Source: an uncultured Bacteroidales bacterium (GTDB lineage Bacteria > Bacteroidota > Bacteroidia > Bacteroidales > WCHB1-69). Taken from it: a DNA stretch of 62,218 bases. Of this stretch, positions 35,179 to 44,003 are shown in pieces (position 1 is the stretch's first letter; each line of letters begins with the position of its first letter). The stretch covers positions 1 through 62,218 of the forward strand of contig CAMJXE010000009.1 in NCBI GenBank assembly GCA_946409645.1, read 5' to 3'. The position numbers and the translations under genes were made by a program. The notes under the pieces were generated by a model. That model saw nothing but the letters and a program-made list of their open reading frames with translations. It ran no database searches and had not been told where the DNA came from.

Positions 35179-37308
35179 ATGAAAAAACTAACTATCAGTA
35201 TTTTAGCATTAAGCACTATCATTATGCTTGCAGCATGTCACAAGAAAAATAGCGAGATTCCGAAGGTGGAATACCCCGAAACCAAGAAATGCGACACCGT
35301 CGATCTGTATTTCGGAGTGGCTGTGCCAGACCCTTACCGCTGGTTGGAGGACGACTATTCCGAGGAAACCGCCGCGTGGGTGAAGGCGCAGAACGAAGTG
35401 ACCCAGAACTTCTTATCGCAGATTCCTTACCGCGAGAAGATGAAAGAACATTTGAAGGACATTATGAACTACCCCAAAGAGGGGGCACCATGGAAAAAGG
35501 GCGACCGCTACTTCTTCTACCGCAATGACGGTTTGCAGAACCAGAGCGTGCTTTACTACAAGAACTCCCTTGACGGTGAGGCGATTGAGCTGCTTGACCC
35601 TAACCAACTCTCCGACGATGGAACCGTGGCACTCTCCACACTCGGCATCTCTGATGACGGTAAGTATCTCGGTTACGCCATCTCCCGTAACGGTAGCGAC
35701 TGGCAGGAGATCTATGTCAAGGACATTGCGACAGGCAAGGTGTTGGACGATCACCTTGTATGGGTGAAGTTCTCCAGCATCGCCTGGAAGGACGACGGTT
35801 TCTTTTACAGCCGCTACCCGAAGCCGAAAAACGAGCTTTCCGGTGTGAATGAGAACGGAAAACTTTACTATCACAAAGTCGGCACCGACCAAAAGGCTGA
35901 CCAGCTGGCTTACGAAGACCTTTCCAATCCAAACATTGGCTTCAATGCCGAAGTGGTCAACAAACGCTATCTGGTGATTTACGGAAGCGAATCTACATCA
36001 GGTAATTGTTTGTATTTCAAAGATCTGGATAAGTCTAACGCACAGTTCGTGAAAGTGGTGACTGATTTCAAGGACGACTATTCTGTGGTGGACGAGATGG
36101 ACGGCAAGCTTATCGTGATGACTAACCACGATGCGCCTGAGTATAAGGTGATTAGCATCCCGATGGATAATCCTATGCCCGCCAATTGGACCGACCTCAT
36201 TCCCATGTCAAAGGGCGAAGTGCTCTCAGGTGTCAGCCATGTCGGCCATCGGTTGGTCGCCAACTACACCAAGGATGCTCGCTCGTTAGTGAAGGTTTTT
36301 GACGAGAGTGGTAAATTCATCACCAACCTCGACAACGATATGATCGGCTCCATCGGCGGATTCGGTGGCGAGGCTGAAGACACCGAAACGTTCTATACGG
36401 TAACTTCCTATATTACCCCGGCTGCCATTTACCGTTACGATGTCACAAACAATAAATCCACTCTTTACAAAAAGTCCGAAATCAAGTTCAATTCCGATGA
36501 CTACGAGACGGTTCAGAAGTTCTTCACCTCGAAAGACGGCACGAAGGTCCCGATGTTTATCACCTACAAGAAAGGCATCAAGATGAACGGCAACAACCCG
36601 ACGCTGCTCTATGGTTATGGTGGTTTCAACATTTCGCTTACGCCTAGTTTCAGTGCGAGCCGCATCGCATGGTTGGAACAAGGCGGGGTGTTGGCGGTCG
36701 TGAACCTGCGCGGCGGTGGTGAATATGGCAAGGAGTGGCATGAGGCCGGCACGAAGATGAAGAAGCAGAACGTGTTCGACGACTGTATTGCGGCGGCGGA
36801 ATACCTCATCGCCCAGAAATATACGTGCAAGGAGAAATTGGCCTTGCAGGGCGGTTCCAACGGCGGTTTGCTGGTCGGCGCGGTCGTGAATCAACGTCCC
36901 GACCTCTTCGCTGTAGCCATCCCGCAGGTGGGTGTCATGGACATGCTACGCTATCACAAGTTCACCATCGGCCGCTATTGGGCAGTGGATTACGGTACCA
37001 GCGAAGACAGCAAGGAGATGTTCGAGTATCTCTACAAGTACTCTCCGTTGCACTCCATCCAGAACGGCAAGGAGTATCCGGCCATCTTGGTGACGACAGC
37101 GGATCACGACGACCGTGTGGTCCCCGCGCATTCGTTCAAGTATGCGGCAGCCTTGCAGAACAGCGACATCGGCGACAAGCCGCACCTTATCCGCATCGAG
37201 AGCAACGCGGGCCATGGCGGCGGCAAGCCCCTAGACAAGACCATTGAAGAGGTGACCGACATTTTCTCGTTCATGTTCTTCAATATGGGAGTGGAGCCGA
37301 GGTATTAA
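35179..37308 (+). CDS. Prolyl oligopeptidase (S9A) lipoprotein
   Basis: A 709-residue serine peptidase that cleaves short proline-containing peptides. The N-terminus MKKLTISILALSTIIMLAAC is a lipoprotein signal with Cys at 20, so the enzyme is membrane-anchored in the envelope. The S9 N-terminal beta-propeller begins with DPYRWLEDDYSEETAAWV. The C-terminal alpha/beta-hydrolase domain holds the triad: Ser in LQGGSNGGLLVGA, Asp in TTADHDDRVVPAHS and His in SNAGHGGGKP. Length is normal for the family. It is a monocistronic gene divergent from mraZ, and the MITE lies directly after its stop. Confidence 0.94.
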   Translation: MKKLTISILALSTIIMLAACHKKNSEIPKVEYPETKKCDTVDLYFGVAVPDPYRWLEDDYSEETAAWVKAQNEVTQNFLSQIPYREKMKEHLKDIMNYPKEGAPWKKGDRYFFYRNDGLQNQSVLYYKNSLDGEAIELLDPNQLSDDGTVALSTLGISDDGKYLGYAISRNGSDWQEIYVKDIATGKVLDDHLVWVKFSSIAWKDDGFFYSRYPKPKNELSGVNENGKLYYHKVGTDQKADQLAYEDLSNPNIGFNAEVVNKRYLVIYGSESTSGNCLYFKDLDKSNAQFVKVVTDFKDDYSVVDEMDGKLIVMTNHDAPEYKVISIPMDNPMPANWTDLIPMSKGEVLSGVSHVGHRLVANYTKDARSLVKVFDESGKFITNLDNDMIGSIGGFGGEAEDTETFYTVTSYITPAAIYRYDVTNNKSTLYKKSEIKFNSDDYETVQKFFTSKDGTKVPMFITYKKGIKMNGNNPTLLYGYGGFNISLTPSFSASRIAWLEQGGVLAVVNLRGGGEYGKEWHEAGTKMKKQNVFDDCIAAAEYLIAQKYTCKEKLALQGGSNGGLLVGAVVNQRPDLFAVAIPQVGVMDMLRYHKFTIGRYWAVDYGTSEDSKEMFEYLYKYSPLHSIQNGKEYPAILVTTADHDDRVVPAHSFKYAAALQNSDIGDKPHLIRIESNAGHGGGKPLDKTIEEVTDIFSFMFFNMGVEPRY

Positions 37309-37332
37309 TTCAGAATCAAGAATTATTGGGTG

Positions 37333-37437
37333 GTAGAGGGTGTGTCATAAGTCTGTTTTGGTAAAAATTGCTATTTGATTATCAGATAGTTACAAATCGA
37401 AAAATGCCGATTTTTGGACTTATGACACACCCTCTAC
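37333..37437. mobile_element. MITE of about 105 bp with perfect 21-bp inverted ends
   Basis: The ends 37333-37353 and 37417-37437 are perfect inverted copies (core GAGGGTGTGTCATAAGTC). The interior is AT-rich, has an internal palindrome around CTATTTGATTATCAGATAG, and holds no ORF. The core matches the end of the insertion sequence at 1-223, so an IS of that group could have mobilised it. The right end supplies the TAG stop codon of the flavoprotein gene, and the structure can serve as a two-way terminator between convergent genes. Confidence 0.7.
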
Positions 37438-38552
37438 ATCATTTTGCTTGATGCTATTGCCGCGGAGGCGAATGCGAAAAACAGATTGTATCCGCCGCAC
37501 ACGCCATCCACATCCAGCATTTCGCCCAGAATGTAGAGGTTGGGGTACTTGCGGGCTGCGAAGTGGCTGTCGATTTCCGACAGGTCGATGCCGCCGTGGC
37601 ACACCTGCGCCCCTTCTAACGGATAGGTCTCTTCGATTTGGAAAGCGAGGCGATGGAGGTCAAAGGGCTGTTGCTGGTAAAAGGCGGCTAATTTCGGATG
37701 TAACAGTCCCATGGTGTTGCGATTGTCGCGTAAATAAGTCTCTGTGTCGAAGTTTTCGTCCCAGTAGGTGAGGTTGATTTCCAAACGGCAATTCTTCGTG
37801 GAAGGCAACCGGCGGTAGTAGGCCGACAGGTTCATGATGACAATCCCGGACACCCCGTCGTCTTTGAAGGTGATTTCGCCGGGCTCTTTGTGAATCAGCT
37901 TGTTGCCTTGGAAAAGGGAGGCAATGGCTTTGGTACGGCAGCCCGACAGTGACCTGGGGTAATCTTCCAACCGGAAGCCGGCCAATGAGGGTTGCAAACT
38001 GTTGGTTTTCAAGGATAAATCCTGAAGGTAACCATTGTAGTCGCGTTGATTTTTGGGAATCATGCCGGCAGGGGACCCGGATGCGAGTACAAGGGTGTCG
38101 AACAGGGTGGGGTAGTCGTCAATTTTCCATTTGTTATGCAGATATTCAATATGTTGAATGTTGTACTCTGTCTTTATATATATATTGGCAGAGGTGAAAT
38201 CGGTGAGCACATCCACCACAGTTTGGGAAAACTGTGAGGCGGGATATACACGTCCTTCCTCGTCGGAAACCGTAACCAGGCCCCAGTCATTAAATTGATG
38301 CTCAAGCTGTTTGGGGGAATATTGCTGTAGCAGAAGTGTGATAAACGCGGATTGGTTGTAATGTTCTGGGCGCACATCTCGGTTGAAGATGTTGGCCTTG
38401 CCGCCGCCGGAAGCCCGTACTTTCGCGCCTACTTGGCGGTTTTTCTCAAATACTGTAACCTCCACGTCAGGCGATTCGGAAAGCTTCTTTGCCAAGAAAA
38501 TTCCCGAAGCTCCAGCCCCGACAATGGCGATATGTTTTTGTTTACAACTCAT
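37434..38552 (-). CDS. HI0933/BaiN-like NAD(P)/FAD-dependent oxidoreductase
   Basis: A 372-residue flavoprotein of the HI0933 family (BaiN is a characterised bile-acid-active relative, but most members have no known substrate). N-terminal FAD motif GAGASGIFLAKKLSES, then EKNRQVGAKVRASGGGKANI; the C-terminal FAD motif reads LYILGEMLDVDGVCGGYNL. Slightly shorter than many homologues, and its stop codon lies within the MITE end, so the last few residues may have been altered by the insertion. Its start overlaps the gmk stop by 4 bp (ATGA), so the two are coupled. Confidence 0.88.
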   Translation of the reverse strand: MSCKQKHIAIVGAGASGIFLAKKLSESPDVEVTVFEKNRQVGAKVRASGGGKANIFNRDVRPEHYNQSAFITLLLQQYSPKQLEHQFNDWGLVTVSDEEGRVYPASQFSQTVVDVLTDFTSANIYIKTEYNIQHIEYLHNKWKIDDYPTLFDTLVLASGSPAGMIPKNQRDYNGYLQDLSLKTNSLQPSLAGFRLEDYPRSLSGCRTKAIASLFQGNKLIHKEPGEITFKDDGVSGIVIMNLSAYYRRLPSTKNCRLEINLTYWDENFDTETYLRDNRNTMGLLHPKLAAFYQQQPFDLHRLAFQIEETYPLEGAQVCHGGIDLSEIDSHFAARKYPNLYILGEMLDVDGVCGGYNLFFAFASAAIASSKMM

Positions 38553-39118
38553 TCTTTGTCAAGGAATTCGCGAATGGTATGCAGCATTTCTTCGCGGGCG
38601 GTGTCGAGATTGTCGTTGAGGATAACTTTGTCGAATTTCGGGGCGAAGGAGAGTTCGTACTCGGCTTTTTCCACCCGTTTCCGCAACGACTCTTCGGTCT
38701 CGGTGCCGCGTTTTAGCAGGCGTTTCTCCAACTCCTCGATGGTGGGCGGTTCTACGAAGATGGCCAACGCATTGTCGCCGAAGAACTTCTTGATGTTGAG
38801 TCCCCCCTTTACATCGACATCGAAAATCACGGTTTTGCCCTCGTTCCAGATGCGTTGGATTTCGCTTTTGAGGGTACCGTAAAATTGGTTGCGGTAAACT
38901 TCCTCCCATTCGAGGAAATCGTCGCGTTCGATGCCTTTTTTGAAGTCATCGACAGAGAGAAAGTGGTAGTCTTTTCCGTTGATCTCTCCTTCTCGCATGT
39001 TTCGCGTGGTTGCCGATGTGGAAAACCGCAGCTCGGGAAGGAATTGCAGAACGTGCTTGACGATAGAGGTTTTGCCTGCGCCCGACGGGGCGGATACGAT
39101 GATTACTTTGCCTGTCAT
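38549..39118 (-). CDS. gmk: Guanylate kinase
   Basis: A 189-residue enzyme phosphorylating GMP to GDP with ATP. P-loop VSAPSGAGKTSIV at residues 8-20, GMP-binding region FSTSATTRNMREGEINGKDY, and FDVDVKGGLNIKK in the middle. Length is typical. It is preceded by a minus-strand TATCTTTG box and is the first gene of a two-gene transcript with the flavoprotein. Confidence 0.95.
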   Translation of the reverse strand: MTGKVIIVSAPSGAGKTSIVKHVLQFLPELRFSTSATTRNMREGEINGKDYHFLSVDDFKKGIERDDFLEWEEVYRNQFYGTLKSEIQRIWNEGKTVIFDVDVKGGLNIKKFFGDNALAIFVEPPTIEELEKRLLKRGTETEESLRKRVEKAEYELSFAPKFDKVILNDNLDTAREEMLHTIREFLDKE

Positions 39119-39138
39119 ATTAGGTTGAATTTAGACTG

Positions 39139-39146
39139 CAAAGATA
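39139..39146 (-). promoter_or_regulatory. -7 box for gmk
   Basis: TATCTTTG on the minus strand, 20 bp upstream of the gmk ATG. Confidence 0.55.
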
Positions 39147-39230
39147 CACAATATTCCCGAATCAAATATAGTGATATAGGGTTTCTGCCAATGTTTTTTT
39201 TCTAAAAGGTCATTTGATTTAAAAATTGTG

Positions 39231-39238
39231 TAATTTTG
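39231..39238 (+). promoter_or_regulatory. -7 box for the hypB gene set
   Basis: TAATTTTG lies 78 bp upstream of the hypB ATG, with TTTG 14 bp further up. The same TTTG-N14-box layout precedes the DUF1295 gene. Confidence 0.5.
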
Positions 39239-39315
39239 CCAGCGAGATATTTATTGATGGAGCTTCGGTCTGACACCCAGCTTTTCCTCATAATATCTAC
39301 TGAAAACCCCAAAAA

Positions 39316-39975
39316 ATGGACGAAGTCAAGATTATCGAAATCAAGAAGAGTGTCTTTGCCGACAATGTCAAGGACGCGGATGCTTTGCGTGCGGAACTGA
39401 AAGAGAAGAAGGTTTTTCTCCTGAACTTGATGTCTTCCCCGGGAAGCGGCAAGACCACCACTCTTATCCAGCTAATTAACAGGATCAAAGACAAAACTCG
39501 TATATCTGTGATGGAGGCCGACATTGACAGCGACGTGGATGCGGTGAAAATCAAGGAGTCCACTGGCGTGTCGTCCATCCAGCTGCACACTGGCGGCATG
39601 TGCCACCTCGATGCGGAGATGACCCGCCAGGGACTCGACAACCTCGACCTCGAAGAGACCGATCTCGTCATTCTCGAGAATGTCGGCAACCTGGTCTGTC
39701 CCGCCGAATTCGACACCGGCGCCACATGCAACGCGATGATCCTATCCGTGCCCGAGGGCGACGACAAACCCCTCAAGTACCCCCTCATGTTCACCGTCTG
39801 CGACCTCGTCATCATCAACAAGATGGACGTAGTGCCCTACTTCGACTTCGATCTCGAGCGCTGCAAAAAATACATCCATCTCCGTAACCCCCAAGCCCAA
39901 ATCATCCCCATCTCCGCTAAAACCGGCTTCGGCCTCGACCACCTTGCCGATTGGCTTCTAAAACAACTTCCTTAA
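39316..39975 (+). CDS. hypB: Nickel-insertion GTPase HypB
   Basis: A 219-residue GTPase of the SIMIBI class that delivers nickel to [NiFe]-hydrogenase with HypA. P-loop SSPGSGKTTTL (about 37-47), the metal-site Cys-His pair in GGMCHLDAEM, LENVGNLVCPAEFD, and the guanine-specificity motif NKMD. The N-terminal Cys-rich or His-rich nickel-storage extension of some HypB proteins is absent, which is common. No hydrogenase subunit and no hypC, hypD, hypE or hypF occurs in the window. HypAB also serve other nickel enzymes, such as urease in Helicobacter. Its stop lies inside the first copy of a hairpin repeat. Confidence 0.93.
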   Translation: MDEVKIIEIKKSVFADNVKDADALRAELKEKKVFLLNLMSSPGSGKTTTLIQLINRIKDKTRISVMEADIDSDVDAVKIKESTGVSSIQLHTGGMCHLDAEMTRQGLDNLDLEETDLVILENVGNLVCPAEFDTGATCNAMILSVPEGDDKPLKYPLMFTVCDLVIINKMDVVPYFDFDLERCKKYIHLRNPQAQIIPISAKTGFGLDHLADWLLKQLP

Positions 39976-40081
39976 GCAGCCCCGAAGGGGCAAGAGCCCG
40001 GTAGTAGTAGCCGTCATTACACATTCCTCAAGCAGCCCCGAAGGGGCAAGAGCTCGGTAGTAGTAGTAGCCGTCATTACAC
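39968..40081. repeat. Two direct copies of the interspersed hairpin repeat
   Basis: Copies of 55 bp (39968-40022) and 58 bp (40024-40081) begin TTCCTYAAGCAGCCCC and contain the hairpin GCCCCGAAGGGGC. They differ by one TAG trinucleotide (GGTAGTAGTAG versus one more TAG). The first copy includes the last codons of hypB. Confidence 0.9.
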
Positions 40082-40105
40082 AAAGTCACCAAACATATTC
40101 GTAAT

Positions 40106-42925
40106 ATGCCCGAAATGTCCACCAAATTTGTCCCGAAACACAAAGGGGACAAGAACCCGAACCCCAAGTTAATCAAGTTCGTCCGTCACGTCACGGACCG
40201 CGTTCCCGGAAAAATCAAGATGACGACCGACGCCCCTGAGTATTGGGGCCTCGCCTGCATCTTTGAGGATGAAATGGACGCCGTAACCCGCGAAGCCTCG
40301 CTGGATCTGCTCTTGGACATGCTCCCAGGCAACTTCTTCAAAGTAAGAGAGCATCACACATACGCGGAACTCCACGAGTGGAACGCTAAAAAACATTATA
40401 CCCCGGACGACAAATCGTTCGATGAACTGCTCGACAAACTGGCGTTCTTCGGAATGCTGGAGTACGACTATGGCGACAAATATACTAAAGAAGGTCCTGT
40501 GGCGGGCACCTCGTTCGAGCGTGACGCTCGTATCTACTGGGTGCCGATGTTCGTGCCCGGCAGTGCCGAATATACCAACATGAACGTCGAGCTCATGGAC
40601 AAGCACCCCGAGTTGGCCATGTTTTTCGAGCGCATGACGTTCCTGCCATTAGAGAAGGTCACGCCGATGGTGCCCATGGGCGGATCAGGTATCGGTATGC
40701 ACGTGATTCCCGTGGAGAAGGCTATCTCCATGGAGAACCAAACGGCAGACATTGAGCATATTTCCTACTGGCTCAAACGCTATGAGGGTCACTTGGCAGT
40801 GGGCATCTGCAGCTGTCGTTATGGACGCAAGAAACTGGATGAAGGTTGCGCCGACGACTACCGCGACTGGTGTATCGGCGTGGGCGACATGGCCGAATAT
40901 CTGGTGGAGACCAACCGCGGCCATTACATCACCTACGACGAGGCCATGGCCATCTTGAAAAAAGCCGAGGACCACGGTTTCGTGCATCAGGTGACCAATA
41001 TCGACGGTGAAGGAAAGATATTCGCTATCTGCAACTGCAACGTTAAGATCTGCAATGCGTTGCGTACTTCACAACTCTTCAATACCCCCAATATGAGCCG
41101 TAGTGCTTACGTGGCGAAGGTGGATCCGACGAACTGCGTGGCTTGCGGTCGTTGCGTGGAATATTGTCCTGCGGGAGCTGTACGTCTGGGACAGAAACTC
41201 TGCACCAAGCACGGCGAGCAGACCTATCCGAAACAAGAGCTGCCCGATGCCAAGAAGTGGGGACCGGAGAAGTGGGATGAGGACTATCGCGACAAGAACC
41301 GCATCAACTGCTATCCGACTGGCACGGCGCCTTGTAAAACGGCTTGTCCGGCGCATATCGCGGTGCAAGGCTATCTGAAGAAGGCTGCCGAGGGCAAATA
41401 TACGGAGGCTTTGGAACTGATCAAGCGCGAGAACCCATTCCCGGCGGTATGCGGGCGTGTCTGCAACCGTCGCTGCGAGGATGCCTGCACGCGCGGCACC
41501 ATCGACCAGCCCATCGCCATCGATGCGGTGAAGAAGTTTATCGCGGAACAGGATCTCAAGGCAGAAACCCGCTTCGTGCCGGAAGTGAACATCTGTTCCA
41601 ACGTGAAGGAATTCTGGGAGGAGAAGATCGCCATCATCGGCGGCGGCCCTGCCGGTCTGAGCTGCGCCTACTACCTCGCCACGATGGGCTACAAACCCAC
41701 CGTGTTCGAGAAAGACGAAATCCCCGGCGGTATGCTGCAATACGGCATCCCGTCCTATAAACTCGACAAGGAGGTTATCAAAGCCGAGATCGACATCATG
41801 CGCGAAATCGGTGTGGAGATCCGCACCGGCGTGGAGGTCGGTAAAGATATTACTATACAACAACTTAGAGATCAAGGATACAAGGGCTTTTACGTGGCCA
41901 TCGGCTGTCAGGGCGGCAAACTTCCCGGCATCACCGGCGAGAATCTGCCCGGAACCACCACGGCCATCGATTTCCTGCACACGTGCAATTGCGGCACGAA
42001 GGTCAGCGGCAAGGTCGTCGTGGTCGGCGGCGGCAACGTGGCCATCGATGCGGCGCGGGTCGCCATGCGCGGCGGTGCCGAATCCGTCACCATGCTCTCG
42101 TTGGAGACCGAAGACATCATGCCCGCCTCCCAGGAGGAGCGCCGCGAGGCCCGCGAGGACGGCGTGGTCATCCACCCCGGCTGGGGTCCGAAAGAGGTGC
42201 TAGGTACCGACAAGGTCACCGGCATCGTCTTCAAGAAATGCACCTCCGTGTATGACAAAGATCACCGTTTTTCTCCGCAATACAATGAGGAAGAAACGAT
42301 TACGCTGGATGCCGACTTGGTCATCTTCGCCATCGGTCAGACGGTCATCCTCAAGGATCTTCTCAAGGACACGAAAGTGGAGTTTGTGCGTGGCGTCTAT
42401 CCCGTGGCCGACAAACTGACCTACCAGACCGCCGAAGAGGACATCTTCGTGGGCGGTGACTGCTTCACCGGTCCGAAGTTCGCCATCGACGCCATCGCCA
42501 CCGGCAAGGAGGGTGCCGAATCGTTGCACCGCTACGTGCAGCACGGCCACCTCACCATCGGACGCAACCGCCGCGACTTCATCGAGCTCGACAAGGACGA
42601 CATCGTGGTGGAGAGCTACGACAACTCCTCCCGTCAAGTGGAAGGTGTATCCGAGCAGGCTGACAAGTTCCGCGAATACACGCTCACGCTTACGGAGGAG
42701 CAAGTACGTACCGAGACGTCCCGCTGCCTGAGCTGCGGCGCGTCGGTGGTCGATGAGAATCGCTGCATCGGTTGCGGCATCTGTACCACCAAGTGCGCTT
42801 TCGACGCTATCCACCTCTTCCGCGACAACCCCGACGCCAGCATCATGCGCACCTCAGAGGACAAGTTCAGCGGTATCCTGCCCTACATGTTGAAGCGAGC
42901 CGCGAAGATCGTCTTCAAAAAATGA
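40106..42925 (+). CDS. Multidomain Fe-S flavoprotein, GltD-like
   Basis: A 939-residue soluble oxidoreductase. The N-terminal third (1-320) is a winged-helix/Fe-S region I cannot name precisely; it has Cys-rich stretches ICSCRYGRKK and ICNCNVKICN. Residues about 330-350 are a ferredoxin-type cluster (CVACGRCVEYCPAG). Residues about 410-490 resemble the GltD N-terminal Fe-S domain (CKTACPAHIAVQGYLKKA, CGRVCNRRCEDAC). Two dinucleotide folds follow, FAD (IIGGGPAGLSCAYYL) and NAD(P)H (VVVGGGNVAIDAARVAMRGG), and a C-terminal ferredoxin motif (RCIGCGICTTKCAFDA). It could bifurcate or transfer electrons between NAD(P)H and ferredoxin-like partners. Flanked by hypB and hypA, it may belong to a nickel-dependent pathway; the substrate is unknown. 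Confidence 0.85.
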   Translation: MPEMSTKFVPKHKGDKNPNPKLIKFVRHVTDRVPGKIKMTTDAPEYWGLACIFEDEMDAVTREASLDLLLDMLPGNFFKVREHHTYAELHEWNAKKHYTPDDKSFDELLDKLAFFGMLEYDYGDKYTKEGPVAGTSFERDARIYWVPMFVPGSAEYTNMNVELMDKHPELAMFFERMTFLPLEKVTPMVPMGGSGIGMHVIPVEKAISMENQTADIEHISYWLKRYEGHLAVGICSCRYGRKKLDEGCADDYRDWCIGVGDMAEYLVETNRGHYITYDEAMAILKKAEDHGFVHQVTNIDGEGKIFAICNCNVKICNALRTSQLFNTPNMSRSAYVAKVDPTNCVACGRCVEYCPAGAVRLGQKLCTKHGEQTYPKQELPDAKKWGPEKWDEDYRDKNRINCYPTGTAPCKTACPAHIAVQGYLKKAAEGKYTEALELIKRENPFPAVCGRVCNRRCEDACTRGTIDQPIAIDAVKKFIAEQDLKAETRFVPEVNICSNVKEFWEEKIAIIGGGPAGLSCAYYLATMGYKPTVFEKDEIPGGMLQYGIPSYKLDKEVIKAEIDIMREIGVEIRTGVEVGKDITIQQLRDQGYKGFYVAIGCQGGKLPGITGENLPGTTTAIDFLHTCNCGTKVSGKVVVVGGGNVAIDAARVAMRGGAESVTMLSLETEDIMPASQEERREAREDGVVIHPGWGPKEVLGTDKVTGIVFKKCTSVYDKDHRFSPQYNEEETITLDADLVIFAIGQTVILKDLLKDTKVEFVRGVYPVADKLTYQTAEEDIFVGGDCFTGPKFAIDAIATGKEGAESLHRYVQHGHLTIGRNRRDFIELDKDDIVVESYDNSSRQVEGVSEQADKFREYTLTLTEEQVRTETSRCLSCGASVVDENRCIGCGICTTKCAFDAIHLFRDNPDASIMRTSEDKFSGILPYMLKRAAKIVFKK

Positions 42926-42930
42926 ATTTA

Positions 42931-43004
42931 TTCCTTGAACAGCCTCGAAGAGGCAACACGCACGAAGTGCAAGTAACCCCACACAAGCGAAGCGCAGTGT
43001 GGGG
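42931..43004. repeat. Interspersed hairpin repeat, copy 3
   Basis: Begins TTCCTTGAACAGCC with the hairpin GCCTCGAAGAGGC, then GCACGAAGTGC, and ends in a longer stem CCCCACAC...GTGTGGGG that encloses GCGAAGCGC. Confidence 0.85.
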
Positions 43005-43036
43005 TCAGACAGGGAAAGAGAAGTAAATACAAGGTC

Positions 43037-43384
43037 ATGCATGAGCTGGGTATAGTGTTCTACATCATCCGGGACGTAAAGAAGGTGGCGGAGGAGAACC
43101 GCGTGGAGCGGGTCTCCGAAGTGGTGATGGACATCGGGGAAGTCTCCACGGTGGTGCCGCACCTGCTCACCCACTGCTGGCGCTGGGCCGCCGACAAAGA
43201 AGAGCTGCTGAAAGGTAGCGAGCTGAAATGCAATATTATCCCGGCTGTCACCTGGTGCGACGACTGCAAACAGGAGTACGAGACGGTGAAACACGGAAAG
43301 ACGTGCCCCCACTGCCACAGCGAGAATACCTGGTTGCTGCGCGGCAACGAAGTCGAGATTCGGGAGTTAGTAGTTAGTGGTTAG
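43037..43384 (+). CDS. hypA: Nickel metallochaperone HypA
   Basis: A 115-residue protein. The N-terminal MHE nickel-binding motif is intact (MHELGIVFYI), and the zinc site is formed by two CxxC motifs (CDDC at about 75-78 and CPHC at about 92-95). Length is normal. HypA binds Ni(II) at the N-terminus and docks with HypB for transfer to the target enzyme. It is separated from hypB by the 2.8-kb flavoprotein gene instead of being adjacent. An imperfect GTTAGTAGTTAGTGG repeat spans its stop region (43369-43400). Confidence 0.93.
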   Translation: MHELGIVFYIIRDVKKVAEENRVERVSEVVMDIGEVSTVVPHLLTHCWRWAADKEELLKGSELKCNIIPAVTWCDDCKQEYETVKHGKTCPHCHSENTWLLRGNEVEIRELVVSG

Positions 43385-43430
43385 CAGTTAGTAGTTATGG
43401 TCGGAAGAACCCTTATATATTAAAACATAG

Positions 43431-43504
43431 TACCTTGAGCAGTCTCGAAGAGACAAAACGTGCGAAGCGCAATTAACCCCATACAAGCGAAGCGCAGTGT
43501 GGGG
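43431..43504. repeat. Interspersed hairpin repeat, copy 4
   Basis: Begins ACCTTGAGCAGTC with the hairpin GTCTCGAAGAGAC, then GTGCGAAGCGC, and ends in CCCCATACAAGCGAAGCGC...GTGGGG, closely matching copy 3. Confidence 0.85.
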
Positions 43505-43544
43505 AAGGCAAATAAGAAAAACAAAAACAAAAACAGTAACGAAT

Positions 43545-43883
43545 ATGTCATGTTTTATCGTACCCATGGCGCAGGCCATCGCCACAAGCGCCTACAGAAA
43601 AGCCAACGCGAAAGCGATTGAAAGTTCAGAACACGCGCTCACGCGCAACATCCCGGCACTCGAGAAGATGCTCTGGGGCGGCACCGTGATGCTCATCGTC
43701 GATCACCTCCTCAACGGCGAGCTCACCTGGCAGTACCCCTTCTTCACCGCCCTCGAAACCGGCGGATTCCCGGTCATGCTCCGCGAAATGCTCACCGTCG
43801 GCGTCCCCATGTCGCTGGTCCTCACCGCCGTCTGGGCCGTATGGGCTCTCGCTAAGGCACGTAGAACAGCCACTATCGAGTAA
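43545..43883 (+). CDS. Small membrane protein of unknown function
   Basis: A 112-residue protein I do not recognise. The start chosen is the ATG at 43545 (MSCFIVPMAQAIATSAYRKA); an upstream GTG-type start would lie in the repeat region. It has a basic N-terminal helix, then hydrophobic segments at about 40-57 (MLWGGTVMLIVDHLLNG) and about 82-105 (VGVPMSLVLTAVWAVWALAK), so it is probably a two-helix inner-membrane protein. It lies between hypA and the DUF5692 gene, bounded by hairpin repeats on both sides. It may be an accessory subunit of the DUF5692 protein. Confidence 0.75.
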   Translation: MSCFIVPMAQAIATSAYRKANAKAIESSEHALTRNIPALEKMLWGGTVMLIVDHLLNGELTWQYPFFTALETGGFPVMLREMLTVGVPMSLVLTAVWAVWALAKARRTATIE

Positions 43884-43887
43884 CCAC

Positions 43888-43960
43888 TTCCTTGAGCAGT
43901 CCCGAAGGGACAAGAGCTCGGTAGCCCCGTACAAGCGACAAAGTCGCGCAGTGCGAGACC
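43888..43960. repeat. Interspersed hairpin repeat, copy 5
   Basis: Begins TTCCTTGAGCAGTCCC with the hairpin GTCCCGAAGGGAC, continues CAAGAGCTCGGTAG as in copy 2, and ends with GCGACAAAGTCGC. Confidence 0.85.
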
Positions 43961-44003
43961 ATGTTCATTGATAATAACCAAATTATAATCAAATTAAATC
44001 ACC

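Noticed and set aside
41069-42175. 368-codon minus-strand open frame opposite the Fe-S flavoprotein
   Set aside because: It is antisense to a well-supported gene with clear motifs, shows no protein family and results from GC-rich codon use on the other strand.
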